DNA of 6,934 nucleotides from Anaerolineales bacterium UBA6668 (GCA_002455215.1 DKKK01000194.1:10653-17586); one strand, 5' to 3'. Positions 1 to 6,487 are shown, numbered from the stretch's first letter. Notes: generated from the letters alone by a model not told the origin. A program made the numbers and translations.

Positions 1-1131
1 AAAGTTATCCAGCAAAGCACGCGTGCGGCTGAAGGTGTGGGGTTGGAACATTGCCCAAATGCGGGCGGTGGGGTAGCGGCGGCGGGCGCTTGCCAAAGTT
101 GCGCGAAGCTCGGTTGGGTGGTGGGCATAGTCATCCAAAATAGTGACCCCCCCAACCTGACCTTTTAGTTCAAAGCGCCTGCCCACCCCACGAAAATCAC
201 GCAAGGCTTGTAAAACACGGTCAAAGGGGATGTGCAATTGTTGAGCGGCAATCACCACCGCAAGGGCGTTACTGACATTGTGAAGCCCAGCTAAGCTGAG
301 CCGCAATGGACCTACCACCTTGCCGGTGGCGCTCTGCACTGCCAGGAAATCGCTCCCGCCGAGGGTATTGGTACGCACTTCTTCCGCCACCCAGTCCGCC
401 CCACTTGCCGCAGAAAGGGCGTAAGTTTGCACTGCCACACCCCGAGCGCGGGTCAGTTCTGCCAAGTGGTGTGCGCCAGCGTCATCTGCACAGGCAATCA
501 GCAAGCCATCTGGCGGCAATAATGCGACAAATTGCTCAAATGCGTGGCGCACATCGGCTTCGGTGGGGAACAGATCGGGATGATCGTGCTCCATGTTGGT
601 CACGATAGCCATTTTGGGGCGCAAACCCAAAAACATATGGTCGTATTCATCCGCTTCAATGACGAAATATTTGCCCGTGCCATGTGCGGCGTTGGTGCCT
701 AGGTCGGGTAATTCGCCCCCCACAATAAAGCCGGGGGAAAGCTCCGCCCGCACCAGCAGGTAACTGAGCATAGCGCTGGTGGTCGTCTTCCCATGCGAAC
801 CTGCCACCGCCAAGCAATCTTGCCCTGCCATCAGGCTTGCCAAATAATCCTGACGTTTCACCACCGGAATCCCCAGTTGACGGGCGGCTTGCACTTCGGG
901 ATTGGAATCAGGCACAGCCGAAGAGCGCAACACGAAATCAGCCGCTTGCACATTGCTAGCTTGGTGTTGCAGGAAAATTTGTGCGCCTTGTTGGCGCAAA
1001 CGCGCCAACACTGCCGAATCACTGCGGTCAGAGCCACTCACTCGGTAGCCACGCGCTAGCAAAACGGTGGCAATGGCAGACAAACCGGCTCCACCGATAC
1101 CAATTAAGTGTATGTGTTTCTGCTGAGACAT
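1..1131 (-). CDS. murC: UDP-N-acetylmuramate--L-alanine ligase MurC (5' part, runs off the left edge)
   Basis: MurC ligates L-alanine to UDP-MurNAc with ATP, the first peptide step of cytoplasmic peptidoglycan precursor synthesis. The first 377 residues are present and the frame is open to the window edge; the family is usually about 450-490 residues, so most of the C-terminal domain is missing. Visible in order: an N-terminal Rossmann nucleotide site (LIGIGGAGLSAIA, residues 9-21), the ATP P-loop GSHGKTTT (111-118), the acidic EADEYD segment (159-164), TNMEHDHPD (178-186), LHNVSNA (283-289), RRFELKG and DDYAHHPTE (318-341), and the MurC signature FQPHTFSRT (362-370). DDYAHHPTE and FQPHTFSRT separate MurC from the other Mur ligases. 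The ATG at 1131 puts the Rossmann motif at the expected distance. Only a weak Shine-Dalgarno (GGA, 9 nt before ATG) precedes it. It lies 37 nt after the CvpA-like gene and is probably cotranscribed with it. Confidence 0.97.
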   Translation of the reverse strand, partial: MSQQKHIHLIGIGGAGLSAIATVLLARGYRVSGSDRSDSAVLARLRQQGAQIFLQHQASNVQAADFVLRSSAVPDSNPEVQAARQLGIPVVKRQDYLASLMAGQDCLAVAGSHGKTTTSAMLSYLLVRAELSPGFIVGGELPDLGTNAAHGTGKYFVIEADEYDHMFLGLRPKMAIVTNMEHDHPDLFPTEADVRHAFEQFVALLPPDGLLIACADDAGAHHLAELTRARGVAVQTYALSAASGADWVAEEVRTNTLGGSDFLAVQSATGKVVGPLRLSLAGLHNVSNALAVVIAAQQLHIPFDRVLQALRDFRGVGRRFELKGQVGGVTILDDYAHHPTELRATLASARRRYPTARIWAMFQPHTFSRTRALLDNF

Positions 1132-1149
1132 AAAAAATCATCCAAAATG

Positions 1150-1164
1150 TCACAAGGAGTGTGA
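1150..1164 (-). repeat. Short inverted repeat in the cvpA-like/murC gap
   Basis: The minus strand reads TCACA-CTCCT-TGTGA, a perfect 5-bp stem with a 5-nt loop, 18 nt before the murC ATG. It is too short for a terminator, and the T-run that follows is separated from it by 12 nt. It could be a small leader hairpin or chance. The loop CTCCT could pair with a Shine-Dalgarno-like sequence, but no strong one is seen at murC. Confidence 0.3.
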
Positions 1165-1168
1165 ATTA

Positions 1169-1696
1169 CTAAATAAATACAATAATGACAAAAACAAAGG
1201 CAATACCCACCGCGAAGTAGATGGAAGGCGAACTGACAAACAAGGGGGGCAGGTATTGGATATATCTCTCCACGGATGCGGGATCCGAGGGGGGCGACAT
1301 TCCTTCAAATGGGTAGTTTAAAAAGTGCAAGTAGTACCACAACGTACCGATAAAAAGCCAGCCGTTAATACCGCCCATAAAAAAGCCTAACAAAAAGCTT
1401 TGTAAACGGTCTCGAGCGACTGCTTTACTGCCAACAAAACTACTCAAGTTTGGCGTTTGATAGCCAAAGAATGCCAATGCCGAGAAAAAGGACATACGCA
1501 CCCAAAATTGGACTTTGGGGTCTTGAGCGCTTAGTGCTCCCGAAAAACCCGGCACATACTTTTCGATAATGTCATTGAGAAAAAGCGCCAACAATAAGCT
1601 AAAAATGACCAGCAATTCTTTTGCCCAGCCACGTAATGCGCCTATGACTGCAAAAAACAAAATGAACAACCAAAACACTCGGTTAATTTCTATCAT
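1169..1696 (-). CDS. CvpA-like small integral membrane protein between murG and murC
   Basis: This 175-residue protein is very hydrophobic, with about five predicted membrane segments (roughly residues 7-24, 27-45, 66-83, 100-122 and 158-175). It ends directly in the last segment, with no cytoplasmic tail. The N-terminal pattern (helix, then GALRGWAKE at about 19-27, then a second helix) resembles the G-x-x-RG-x-x-x-E signature of the CvpA / colicin V production family, and the length fits that family (about 160-180). CvpA proteins have no settled biochemical role; in Gram-negatives they are linked to envelope homeostasis. The ATG at 1696 overlaps the murG stop as ATGA and has a Shine-Dalgarno (AGGAAAG, minus strand of 1702-1708) inside the murG end, which suggests translational coupling. 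Its place between murG and murC suggests a role in envelope growth or division, but that is inference. The family assignment is moderate; an unrelated small membrane protein is possible. That the gene is real is near certain. Confidence 0.85.
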   Translation of the reverse strand: MIEINRVFWLFILFFAVIGALRGWAKELLVIFSLLLALFLNDIIEKYVPGFSGALSAQDPKVQFWVRMSFFSALAFFGYQTPNLSSFVGSKAVARDRLQSFLLGFFMGGINGWLFIGTLWYYLHFLNYPFEGMSPPSDPASVERYIQYLPPLFVSSPSIYFAVGIAFVFVIIVFI

Positions 1697-2823
1697 GGTT
1701 TCTTTCCTACGGAATTTGCAGTCATTAAGCCTGCCAAAGCTTGCGCCATGCGTTCGGCGGCATTGGGTTGTGCCAAGCTACGTGCGGCTTGCCGCATGGT
1801 AGCCAGCCGAGTGGGTTCTTGCACCAGCGCATCGATTAAATCAAACAAGTTAGCTTGCAATTGTTCATCGGGTTGCACGATTGCCGCGCCCGATTGCGCC
1901 AGCGCATCCGCATTGACCTTTTGATACCGCCAAGCGTGTGGATATGGCACAAGGATGGCGGGTAGAGCAAAGGCGGGTAATTCTCCTAGGGTAGATGCCC
2001 CCGCCCGCGCCACCACTAAATCGGCGGCGGCAAATGCACTGCCCATGTCTTCGTGCAGGTACGGTGTGACAAAGTAGGCAGACTGCACATCAGTTGGCAA
2101 TGCTTGGCGTGCTTTTTGAACTGCTTCCCAATCCAATGTGCCACTAATGTGCAAGAGTTGTACACCAGCTTGCCGCACCAGGCTTTCGGCGTGGGATAGC
2201 ACGGCATGGTTTAAGCTCCGAGCGCCGCGACTGCCCCCAAACACAAATACGGTGCGCTTGTCGGGTTGTAAGCCAAAGTGAGCGCGTGCTTGCTGGGGGC
2301 TTTGTTGGGTGGCGGCGATTATTTCGGGGCGTAGGGGATAGCCGGTCACCACCACTTGCTTACCGGTAAAGTACTTGCGCGAGTCTGGTAGGGTGACCAT
2401 CACCAAGCTAGCAAAACGAGCGACAAAGCGCACCCCACTGCCCGGCTCTACATCTGGCAGGTAAACGGCGATGGGTACGCGCAAAAGCCAACAAGCTATG
2501 GTGACGGCTACGGCGGTGTAGCCTCCCGTGACAAACAGGGCATGCGGGCGAAAGCGCAGGACAATCCCCATTGCTTGCAAGAAACCCACCGCCAGGCGAA
2601 AAATGCCGATAAGGGCTTTAAACGCCCCAACGCCGACCACTCCCGCCCCGTGAATTGGGGTATAGGGAATGTCGGCGCGGCGCACCAAGTCGGCTTCCAT
2701 ACCGCCGACTGCCCCAACCCAGTGAATTTCTAGGTGGGGGTTGAGCTTACGAAGTGCTTCAATCGGTGCGAGAGCTGGATAAACGTGTCCGCCGGTTCCC
2801 CCGGCTGATATCAACAGACGCAC
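1693..2823 (-). CDS. murG: UDP-GlcNAc--lipid I GlcNAc transferase MurG
   Basis: MurG is the GT28 (GT-B fold) glycosyltransferase at the inner face of the membrane that adds GlcNAc to lipid I to make lipid II. The 376 residues are normal for the family. Visible: the N-terminal glycine-rich acceptor/phosphate loop SAGGTGGHVYPAL (6-18) with the conserved His13, GGMEADLV (40-47), VTGGYTAVAV (98-107), GYPLRPE (161-167), the second glycine loop FGGSRGARSLN (195-205), the donor-site ARAGASTLGELPA (272-284) with Glu281, and QKVNAD (301-306). Where E. coli MurG has His-Glu-Gln-Asn before the interdomain helix, this protein has LPDVEPG (122-128). The start is GTG at 2823; no later start would keep the first glycine loop, and a strong Shine-Dalgarno (AAAGGAG, minus strand of 2829-2835) sits 5 nt upstream. 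The first 21 codons lie inside the end of ftsW in another frame. The TGA stop overlaps the next gene's ATG. Confidence 0.97.
   Translation of the reverse strand: MRLLISAGGTGGHVYPALAPIEALRKLNPHLEIHWVGAVGGMEADLVRRADIPYTPIHGAGVVGVGAFKALIGIFRLAVGFLQAMGIVLRFRPHALFVTGGYTAVAVTIACWLLRVPIAVYLPDVEPGSGVRFVARFASLVMVTLPDSRKYFTGKQVVVTGYPLRPEIIAATQQSPQQARAHFGLQPDKRTVFVFGGSRGARSLNHAVLSHAESLVRQAGVQLLHISGTLDWEAVQKARQALPTDVQSAYFVTPYLHEDMGSAFAAADLVVARAGASTLGELPAFALPAILVPYPHAWRYQKVNADALAQSGAAIVQPDEQLQANLFDLIDALVQEPTRLATMRQAARSLAQPNAAERMAQALAGLMTANSVGKKP
1702..1708 (-). promoter_or_regulatory. Ribosome binding site of the CvpA-like gene, inside murG
   Basis: The minus strand reads AGGAAAG, 5 nt before the ATG at 1696, within the last codons of murG. 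With the ATGA stop/start overlap it supports the start and points to coupled translation. Confidence 0.65.
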
Positions 2824-3979
2824 GAGTTCTCCTTTCGGGCAGGGCGTTTGCTTCCCCGCGTGAAATACTTAACAAGATTCCGACTGCCGTCAAGCTAATG
2901 ACGAGCGCTGAACCACCATAACTAATAAACGGCAAGGCGTTTCCTACAAAGGGAATTAGGTTTAGCACAGCGAGTATATTAAACATCGCTTCAAAGCCGA
3001 TCCAGGATGCCAAGCCGATTGCCAAGTAGGTGCCCATCGTATCCGGTGCATGAAAACCAATGCGCACCCCACGGCTGACCAATAAGACAAACAATCCTAA
3101 GACGATAAACATGCCAAATACACCCAGCTCTTCGCCAATCACAGCAAAGATACTATCGGTGTAGCCATTTTCGAGTGCAAATTTGGCAATACCGGCACCC
3201 GGACCCTTGCCAAACCAGCCGCCGCTGATAATGGCGGCTAAGCCGTGGCGAACTTGGTCTTGAGCGTGCAAGAAATTGTTGGTCGCAATCCAAAAGTCAT
3301 TGACGCGGATTTGAACACGCTCAACGAGTAGGTAAATGACAAAGGATGCCGCACCGCCCAGCCCAGCCACCACTGCCAACTGCACAGCCGAAGCACCTGC
3401 CAACAGGAACATGCCACCACCGACCACGGCAATCGTTGCGGCGGCGCTCATATCAGATTGCCAAGCAACCAAACCAGTAGCGATTCCGAGCAAGATGCCG
3501 TAGGGAAATAGCCCATAGAAAAGATGATTCAGTACGTCTTTCTTGCTCGAAAGCCATACAGCCAGATAAATGATGGTCGCTAGCTTGGCTATTTCGGAAG
3601 GTTGCACCGAACCGCCGAAAATGGCGCGTTTTGCGCCGAAAGTAGTTGTACCAAAAAAGATGGTAAAAATGACCAAGGCAAAGGCAAAAATCAGTAAACC
3701 GATTGCTATTTCCGGGCGTTTGTAAATTGGGTAAGGAACCAAAGCGGCAATGCCCATAAATACCAAGCCAACTAACAAATTACGAAATTGGCGCAAAAAA
3801 ATAGCGCTCACAGTATTGCTGGTCACCAAGGAGTAATCCCAGGTGGTGGTAAATACCGCATATAGACCTATTAGCACCAACAAAATTACCGCCGCTAACA
3901 GCCAGATATCCACATTGAGCGAACTCAATTTCAGCGATTTTTTTTGGGGGATGGTTTCAGATGTTGCAAAATAACTCAT
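2759..3979 (-). CDS. ftsW: Division-site SEDS peptidoglycan polymerase FtsW
   Basis: FtsW polymerises lipid II into glycan strands at the septum, working with a class B PBP (FtsI). The protein has 406 residues and about ten membrane helices, the first at about 24-43. SEDS motifs: GAKRAIFGGSVQPSEIAK (115-132), QSDMSAAATI (174-183) where most homologues read QPDLGT, GGWFGKGPGAG (253-263), TDSIFAVIGEELG (274-286) with Asp275 matching the essential Asp of E. coli FtsW/RodA, and LPFISYGGSALV (349-360). The genomic neighbourhood supports FtsW over RodA. I start at ATG 3979 because it is the first start after the murD stop that keeps a usual short cytoplasmic N-terminus; an upstream extension would run into murD. 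No Shine-Dalgarno is visible, but a GATAAT box lies 6 nt before the ATG. An A8 run (minus strand) falls in codons 12-15. The arginine-rich last 21 residues are encoded over the start of murG. Confidence 0.95.
   Translation of the reverse strand: MSYFATSETIPQKKSLKLSSLNVDIWLLAAVILLVLIGLYAVFTTTWDYSLVTSNTVSAIFLRQFRNLLVGLVFMGIAALVPYPIYKRPEIAIGLLIFAFALVIFTIFFGTTTFGAKRAIFGGSVQPSEIAKLATIIYLAVWLSSKKDVLNHLFYGLFPYGILLGIATGLVAWQSDMSAAATIAVVGGGMFLLAGASAVQLAVVAGLGGAASFVIYLLVERVQIRVNDFWIATNNFLHAQDQVRHGLAAIISGGWFGKGPGAGIAKFALENGYTDSIFAVIGEELGVFGMFIVLGLFVLLVSRGVRIGFHAPDTMGTYLAIGLASWIGFEAMFNILAVLNLIPFVGNALPFISYGGSALVISLTAVGILLSISRGEANALPERRTRASVDISRGNRRTRLSSSRTD
2829..2835 (-). promoter_or_regulatory. Ribosome binding site fixing the murG GTG start
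   Basis: The minus strand reads AAAGGAG, 5 nt before GTG 2823. It is the strongest Shine-Dalgarno in the window and lies inside ftsW. It fixes a non-ATG start that creates the 65-nt overlap with ftsW and suggests that ftsW and murG translation are coupled. Confidence 0.8.
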
Positions 3980-4043
3980 AGGACAATTATCGGGAAATAA
4001 ATGGGTTGCACCAGCAACAGATTTGCTTAGGGCAGGTGTGAAT
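3980..4043 (-). promoter_or_regulatory. murD/ftsW gap with GATAAT box and small hairpin
   Basis: This 64-nt gap is the longest in the window. On the minus strand it holds a short inverted repeat, GTTGC-TGGT-GCAAC (4005-4018), and a GATAAT hexamer (3986-3991) resembling a -10 box. The hexamer ends exactly 6 nt before the ftsW ATG, so a transcript starting at the usual distance would begin at the A of the ATG (leaderless). No good -35 hexamer is seen at 16-18 nt spacing (CTGGTG at 17 is poor), and no Shine-Dalgarno is visible. A promoter is possible but weakly supported. Confidence 0.25.
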
Positions 4044-5435
4044 TTATACGGCGCGGGCAAGCTCCTGAACCAATTGGCGAAAAGCAACTCCGCGGGCTTC
4101 AAAGTCAACAAACTGGTCGTAACTGGTACAGCCCGGCGATAGCAATACCACATCGCCTGTTTGTGCCAGCCGGGCGGCTTGGCGTACTGCCGGGGCAAAT
4201 TCCTTTACCACTTGGCAGTGCGCGTGCAGTCCCGCCTGCTTGAACACATCTGCGATGAGGTCTGCCGCTTCACCAAAGAGCACAATCGCACGCAATTTCC
4301 CGTGGCTTGCTCGCTGTAGAAGGGCTTGGGCTAGTTCCAGCCACGGCAATTTTTTGTCACGCCCACCAAGCAGTAGCACAAGTGGTTGGTCAAAGCAAGG
4401 CAATGCGGCGAGTGTTCGTTCTGGTGCGGTGGCAATTGAATCGTTGACAAAACGCACACCTTGCAAGATTTGTACCCATTCTAGGCGATGTGCTACCCCG
4501 TGAAAGTTGGGCAACACTTGTTGCAGGACGCGGCTTAATTCATGCGCCGAAAGTCCCGCCGCCGCACAGAGCGCGCTCGCCGCCGCGACATTGCGCAGGT
4601 TATGTTCACCGGGTAGTTGAATCAACTCTCGTGGAATCAGCCGCTCCACGGTATTGCCTATGCGCAACCAAAGCCAGCCTTCTTGGCAAAAAACACCTTC
4701 GGCAAAATCGGCTGGCTGACTAGAGAAAGCAAACAGGCGACCCCGCACCTCCTGTGCCAAACTTTTTGCCACTGCATCTTGCCAACCCAGAACGGCTGTG
4801 TCTTGAGCGGATTGAAATTGCAAAATACGTGCTTTGGCGGCGGTGTAGGCGCTCATGGTTCCGTGACGGTCTAAGTGGTTCGGCGTAATGTTCAGCACTG
4901 CCGCCACTTGGGGGCTGGCTGTCATCCACTCCAATTGAAAGCTCGATAGCTCCATCACTGCAAAATCAGACCCTTGCATGGCGGGCAAATCTGCAATGAG
5001 CGGATTGCCAATATTGCCCCCTACCCACACTTTACGAGTGGGAAAGGCGGCTTGCATCAGCAGGTGCGTCAATGTGGTGGTGGTGGTTTTGCCTGCTGAG
5101 CCAGTGATGCCGAGTGTGGGGCATGGCGTGCGCTCTAAAAACAACTGCGAATCATTGGTGACGCGAATCCGGCGGGCTTGCGCCGCCACAATCAGTGGGT
5201 GTTCAACTGGCACACCGCCAGAAACATACAACGTATCGGCTCCATCGAGCAAGCTTTCCGGCGACTCGCCTAGTGTAAAATGGACTGGCAGACCTTGCAA
5301 ACTGTGAATGGCATCCGCGAGTGACTCGGCAGAGCGGTTGTCCGTCACGCGTACAGAAAGACCCGCTTGCGCCAAAAAGTGGGCGAGCGCTCGTCCTTGA
5401 CGGGCAAATCCGAGAATCACAGCACAAGACTTCAT
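4044..5435 (-). CDS. murD: UDP-N-acetylmuramoyl-L-alanine--D-glutamate ligase MurD
   Basis: MurD adds D-glutamate to UDP-MurNAc-L-Ala using ATP in the cytoplasm. The 463 residues match the family length (about 440-470). Domains in order: an N-terminal UDP-binding Rossmann-like domain (VILGFARQGRALA, 6-18), the ATPase domain with P-loop GITGSAGKTTTT (109-120; Lys116), ELSSFQLEW (162-170), NITPNHLDRHGT (182-193) and the lysine expected to be carbamylated (Lys201 in AAKARI), then GEHNLRN (276-282), HRLEW (316-320), and the C-terminal D-Glu site SPGCTSYDQF-x-x-FE-x-RG (433-449). Two motifs differ from E. coli: SAGKT for TNGKT in the P-loop, and NDSIAT (331-336) for NDSKAT. Start choice: an in-frame ATG at 5468 would overlap mraY and has no visible ribosome site, while ATG 5435 has AGGGGA (minus strand of 5445-5450) 9 nt upstream and begins right at the Rossmann strand. 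It starts 13 nt after the mraY stop. Confidence 0.97.
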   Translation of the reverse strand: MKSCAVILGFARQGRALAHFLAQAGLSVRVTDNRSAESLADAIHSLQGLPVHFTLGESPESLLDGADTLYVSGGVPVEHPLIVAAQARRIRVTNDSQLFLERTPCPTLGITGSAGKTTTTTLTHLLMQAAFPTRKVWVGGNIGNPLIADLPAMQGSDFAVMELSSFQLEWMTASPQVAAVLNITPNHLDRHGTMSAYTAAKARILQFQSAQDTAVLGWQDAVAKSLAQEVRGRLFAFSSQPADFAEGVFCQEGWLWLRIGNTVERLIPRELIQLPGEHNLRNVAAASALCAAAGLSAHELSRVLQQVLPNFHGVAHRLEWVQILQGVRFVNDSIATAPERTLAALPCFDQPLVLLLGGRDKKLPWLELAQALLQRASHGKLRAIVLFGEAADLIADVFKQAGLHAHCQVVKEFAPAVRQAARLAQTGDVVLLSPGCTSYDQFVDFEARGVAFRQLVQELARAV

Positions 5436-5444
5436 TCGAAAATA

Positions 5445-5450
5445 TCCCCT
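5445..5450 (-). promoter_or_regulatory. Ribosome binding site deciding the murD start
   Basis: The minus strand reads AGGGGA, 9 nt before ATG 5435 and overlapping the mraY stop codon. It favours the 463-residue MurD over an 11-residue longer form beginning at ATG 5468 inside mraY. Confidence 0.7.
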
Positions 5451-6480
5451 ACAATGCGGCAAGCGCAACGCCTATCATTGCGGCAAGAATCGTGACCAAC
5501 CAAAAGCGAAACACCACTTGGGTTTCCTTCCAGCCGGAGAGTTCAAAATGGTGGTGGAGTGGGCTCATCTTAAACGGCCGAATATCGCGCCCCAAAAATC
5601 TGCGCGATAACTTGGCACTTGCCACCTGCAAAATAACCGACAAGGTTTCAGCTACTGGCACAATGGCAATGATTACCAACAATAACCAATGCCCGGTCAT
5701 CAATGCCACAACTGCCAAACCTGCCCCCAGTGAAAGTGAGCCGACATCGCCCATGAATAAGGACGCCGGATGCACGTTGTACCACAGAAAAGCCAGCAGT
5801 GCGCCCACCACGGTAAAAATAAAGCGCGACAGGTAGACTTGCTCTTGGTTGAGCGCTATCAAACCGAAAGCTACAAAGCAGGTCATTACGACCAAACCTG
5901 CTAACCCGTCCACGCCGTCTGTTTCATTCACGGCATGGCAGGTGCTGATGATGACAAAAGTGGCAATTGGAATGTACAACCACCACGGAATCAGCACTGG
6001 GTTGGGATAGCCCGGCAAGTACATCAATCCCGACTCAAAGAAAAAGTACAAGCCTGCCGAAATGATTACTGCCAGCAAAACCGACAGCCAAAACTTGATG
6101 CGACCGGTCACGCCCTCCCCACTTTTGGCACGCTTACCCATAATGCCTTCCCAATCGTCCCAAGCTCCCAGCAAGCCAAATAGTAACATTGCTCCAAGTG
6201 GAAGCAAGATGGAGCGTCCGGTTACTGTGCGTGCCAGATTAACCACGTTAAGCAACCCGGTAAAGAAGGTGACGGCAATCAATATCAAGATGCCGCCCAT
6301 AGTGGGCGTGCCAAGCTTAACCATGTGGCTTTGTGGTCCGTCCAAACGAATGCGTTTGCCAATTTTTAGGCGGCGGAGCAATTCAATAAATGGTTCGCCC
6401 CAGATGACTGTCAGCAAAAATGTGATGCTGGCAAGCGAAAGAGCGAATAATCCTTGGCTGGAGATGTTTTGTAAAATCAT
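5449..6480 (-). CDS. mraY: Phospho-N-acetylmuramoyl-pentapeptide transferase MraY
   Basis: MraY is the Mg-dependent integral membrane enzyme that transfers phospho-MurNAc-pentapeptide from UDP to undecaprenyl phosphate, giving lipid I. It has 343 residues and about ten hydrophobic helices, within the family range (about 320-360). Family motifs are all present: LDGPQSH followed by GTPTMGGILI (46-66), the aspartate pair in GAWDDW (105-110), the VNETDGVDGLAG segment (184-195) with Asp188 and Asp191, NVHPASLFMGDVGSLSLG (235-252) with the magnesium-ligand aspartate Asp245, and SPLHHHFELSGWKE-x-x-VV-x-RFW (306-327). The residue before TDG is Glu (Glu186) where E. coli and Aquifex have Leu; the second DG motif has Val for Leu. 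The ATG at 6480 has AAAGG (minus strand of 6488-6492) 7 nt upstream, overlapping the murF TAA. The substrate is the product of MurF, encoded just upstream; the product feeds MurG in the same cluster. Confidence 0.98.
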   Translation of the reverse strand: MILQNISSQGLFALSLASITFLLTVIWGEPFIELLRRLKIGKRIRLDGPQSHMVKLGTPTMGGILILIAVTFFTGLLNVVNLARTVTGRSILLPLGAMLLFGLLGAWDDWEGIMGKRAKSGEGVTGRIKFWLSVLLAVIISAGLYFFFESGLMYLPGYPNPVLIPWWLYIPIATFVIISTCHAVNETDGVDGLAGLVVMTCFVAFGLIALNQEQVYLSRFIFTVVGALLAFLWYNVHPASLFMGDVGSLSLGAGLAVVALMTGHWLLLVIIAIVPVAETLSVILQVASAKLSRRFLGRDIRPFKMSPLHHHFELSGWKETQVVFRFWLVTILAAMIGVALAAL

Positions 6481-6487
6481 CGAGTTG

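Noticed and set aside
147..153. G7 run (minus strand) in murC as a phase-variation tract
   Set aside because: It encodes in-frame Gly-Gly in a conserved part of MurC, and the reading frame is intact on both sides; nothing supports variability.
306..608. 100-codon open frame on the plus strand
   Set aside because: It is opposite murC, Arg/Pro/His-rich, with no domain and no start signal.
1132..1164. Rho-independent terminator or CRP-type operator before murC
   Set aside because: The stem is only 5 bp and the T-run is 12 nt away and directly before the murC ATG. TCACA-N5-TGTGA is the reverse half-site order of a CRP site (TGTGA-N6-TCACA).
3980..4198. 73-residue N-terminal extension of FtsW overlapping murD
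   Set aside because: An upstream in-frame ATG exists, but the extension is unlike FtsW, overlaps the conserved C-terminus of murD and has no ribosome site support; ATG 3979 is a better start.
4978..5307. 109-codon open frame on the plus strand
   Set aside because: It is antisense to the MurD P-loop region; the Val run is the complement of the MurD Thr codons.
5436..5468. 11-residue longer MurD from ATG 5468
   Set aside because: It overlaps the mraY end and adds residues before the Rossmann strand; AGGGGA is placed correctly for ATG 5435.
5321..5836. 171-codon open frame on the plus strand
   Set aside because: It is antisense to mraY and the start of murD, both with full family motifs. No ribosome site, and the translation has no recognisable domain; it is a shadow of the coding strand.
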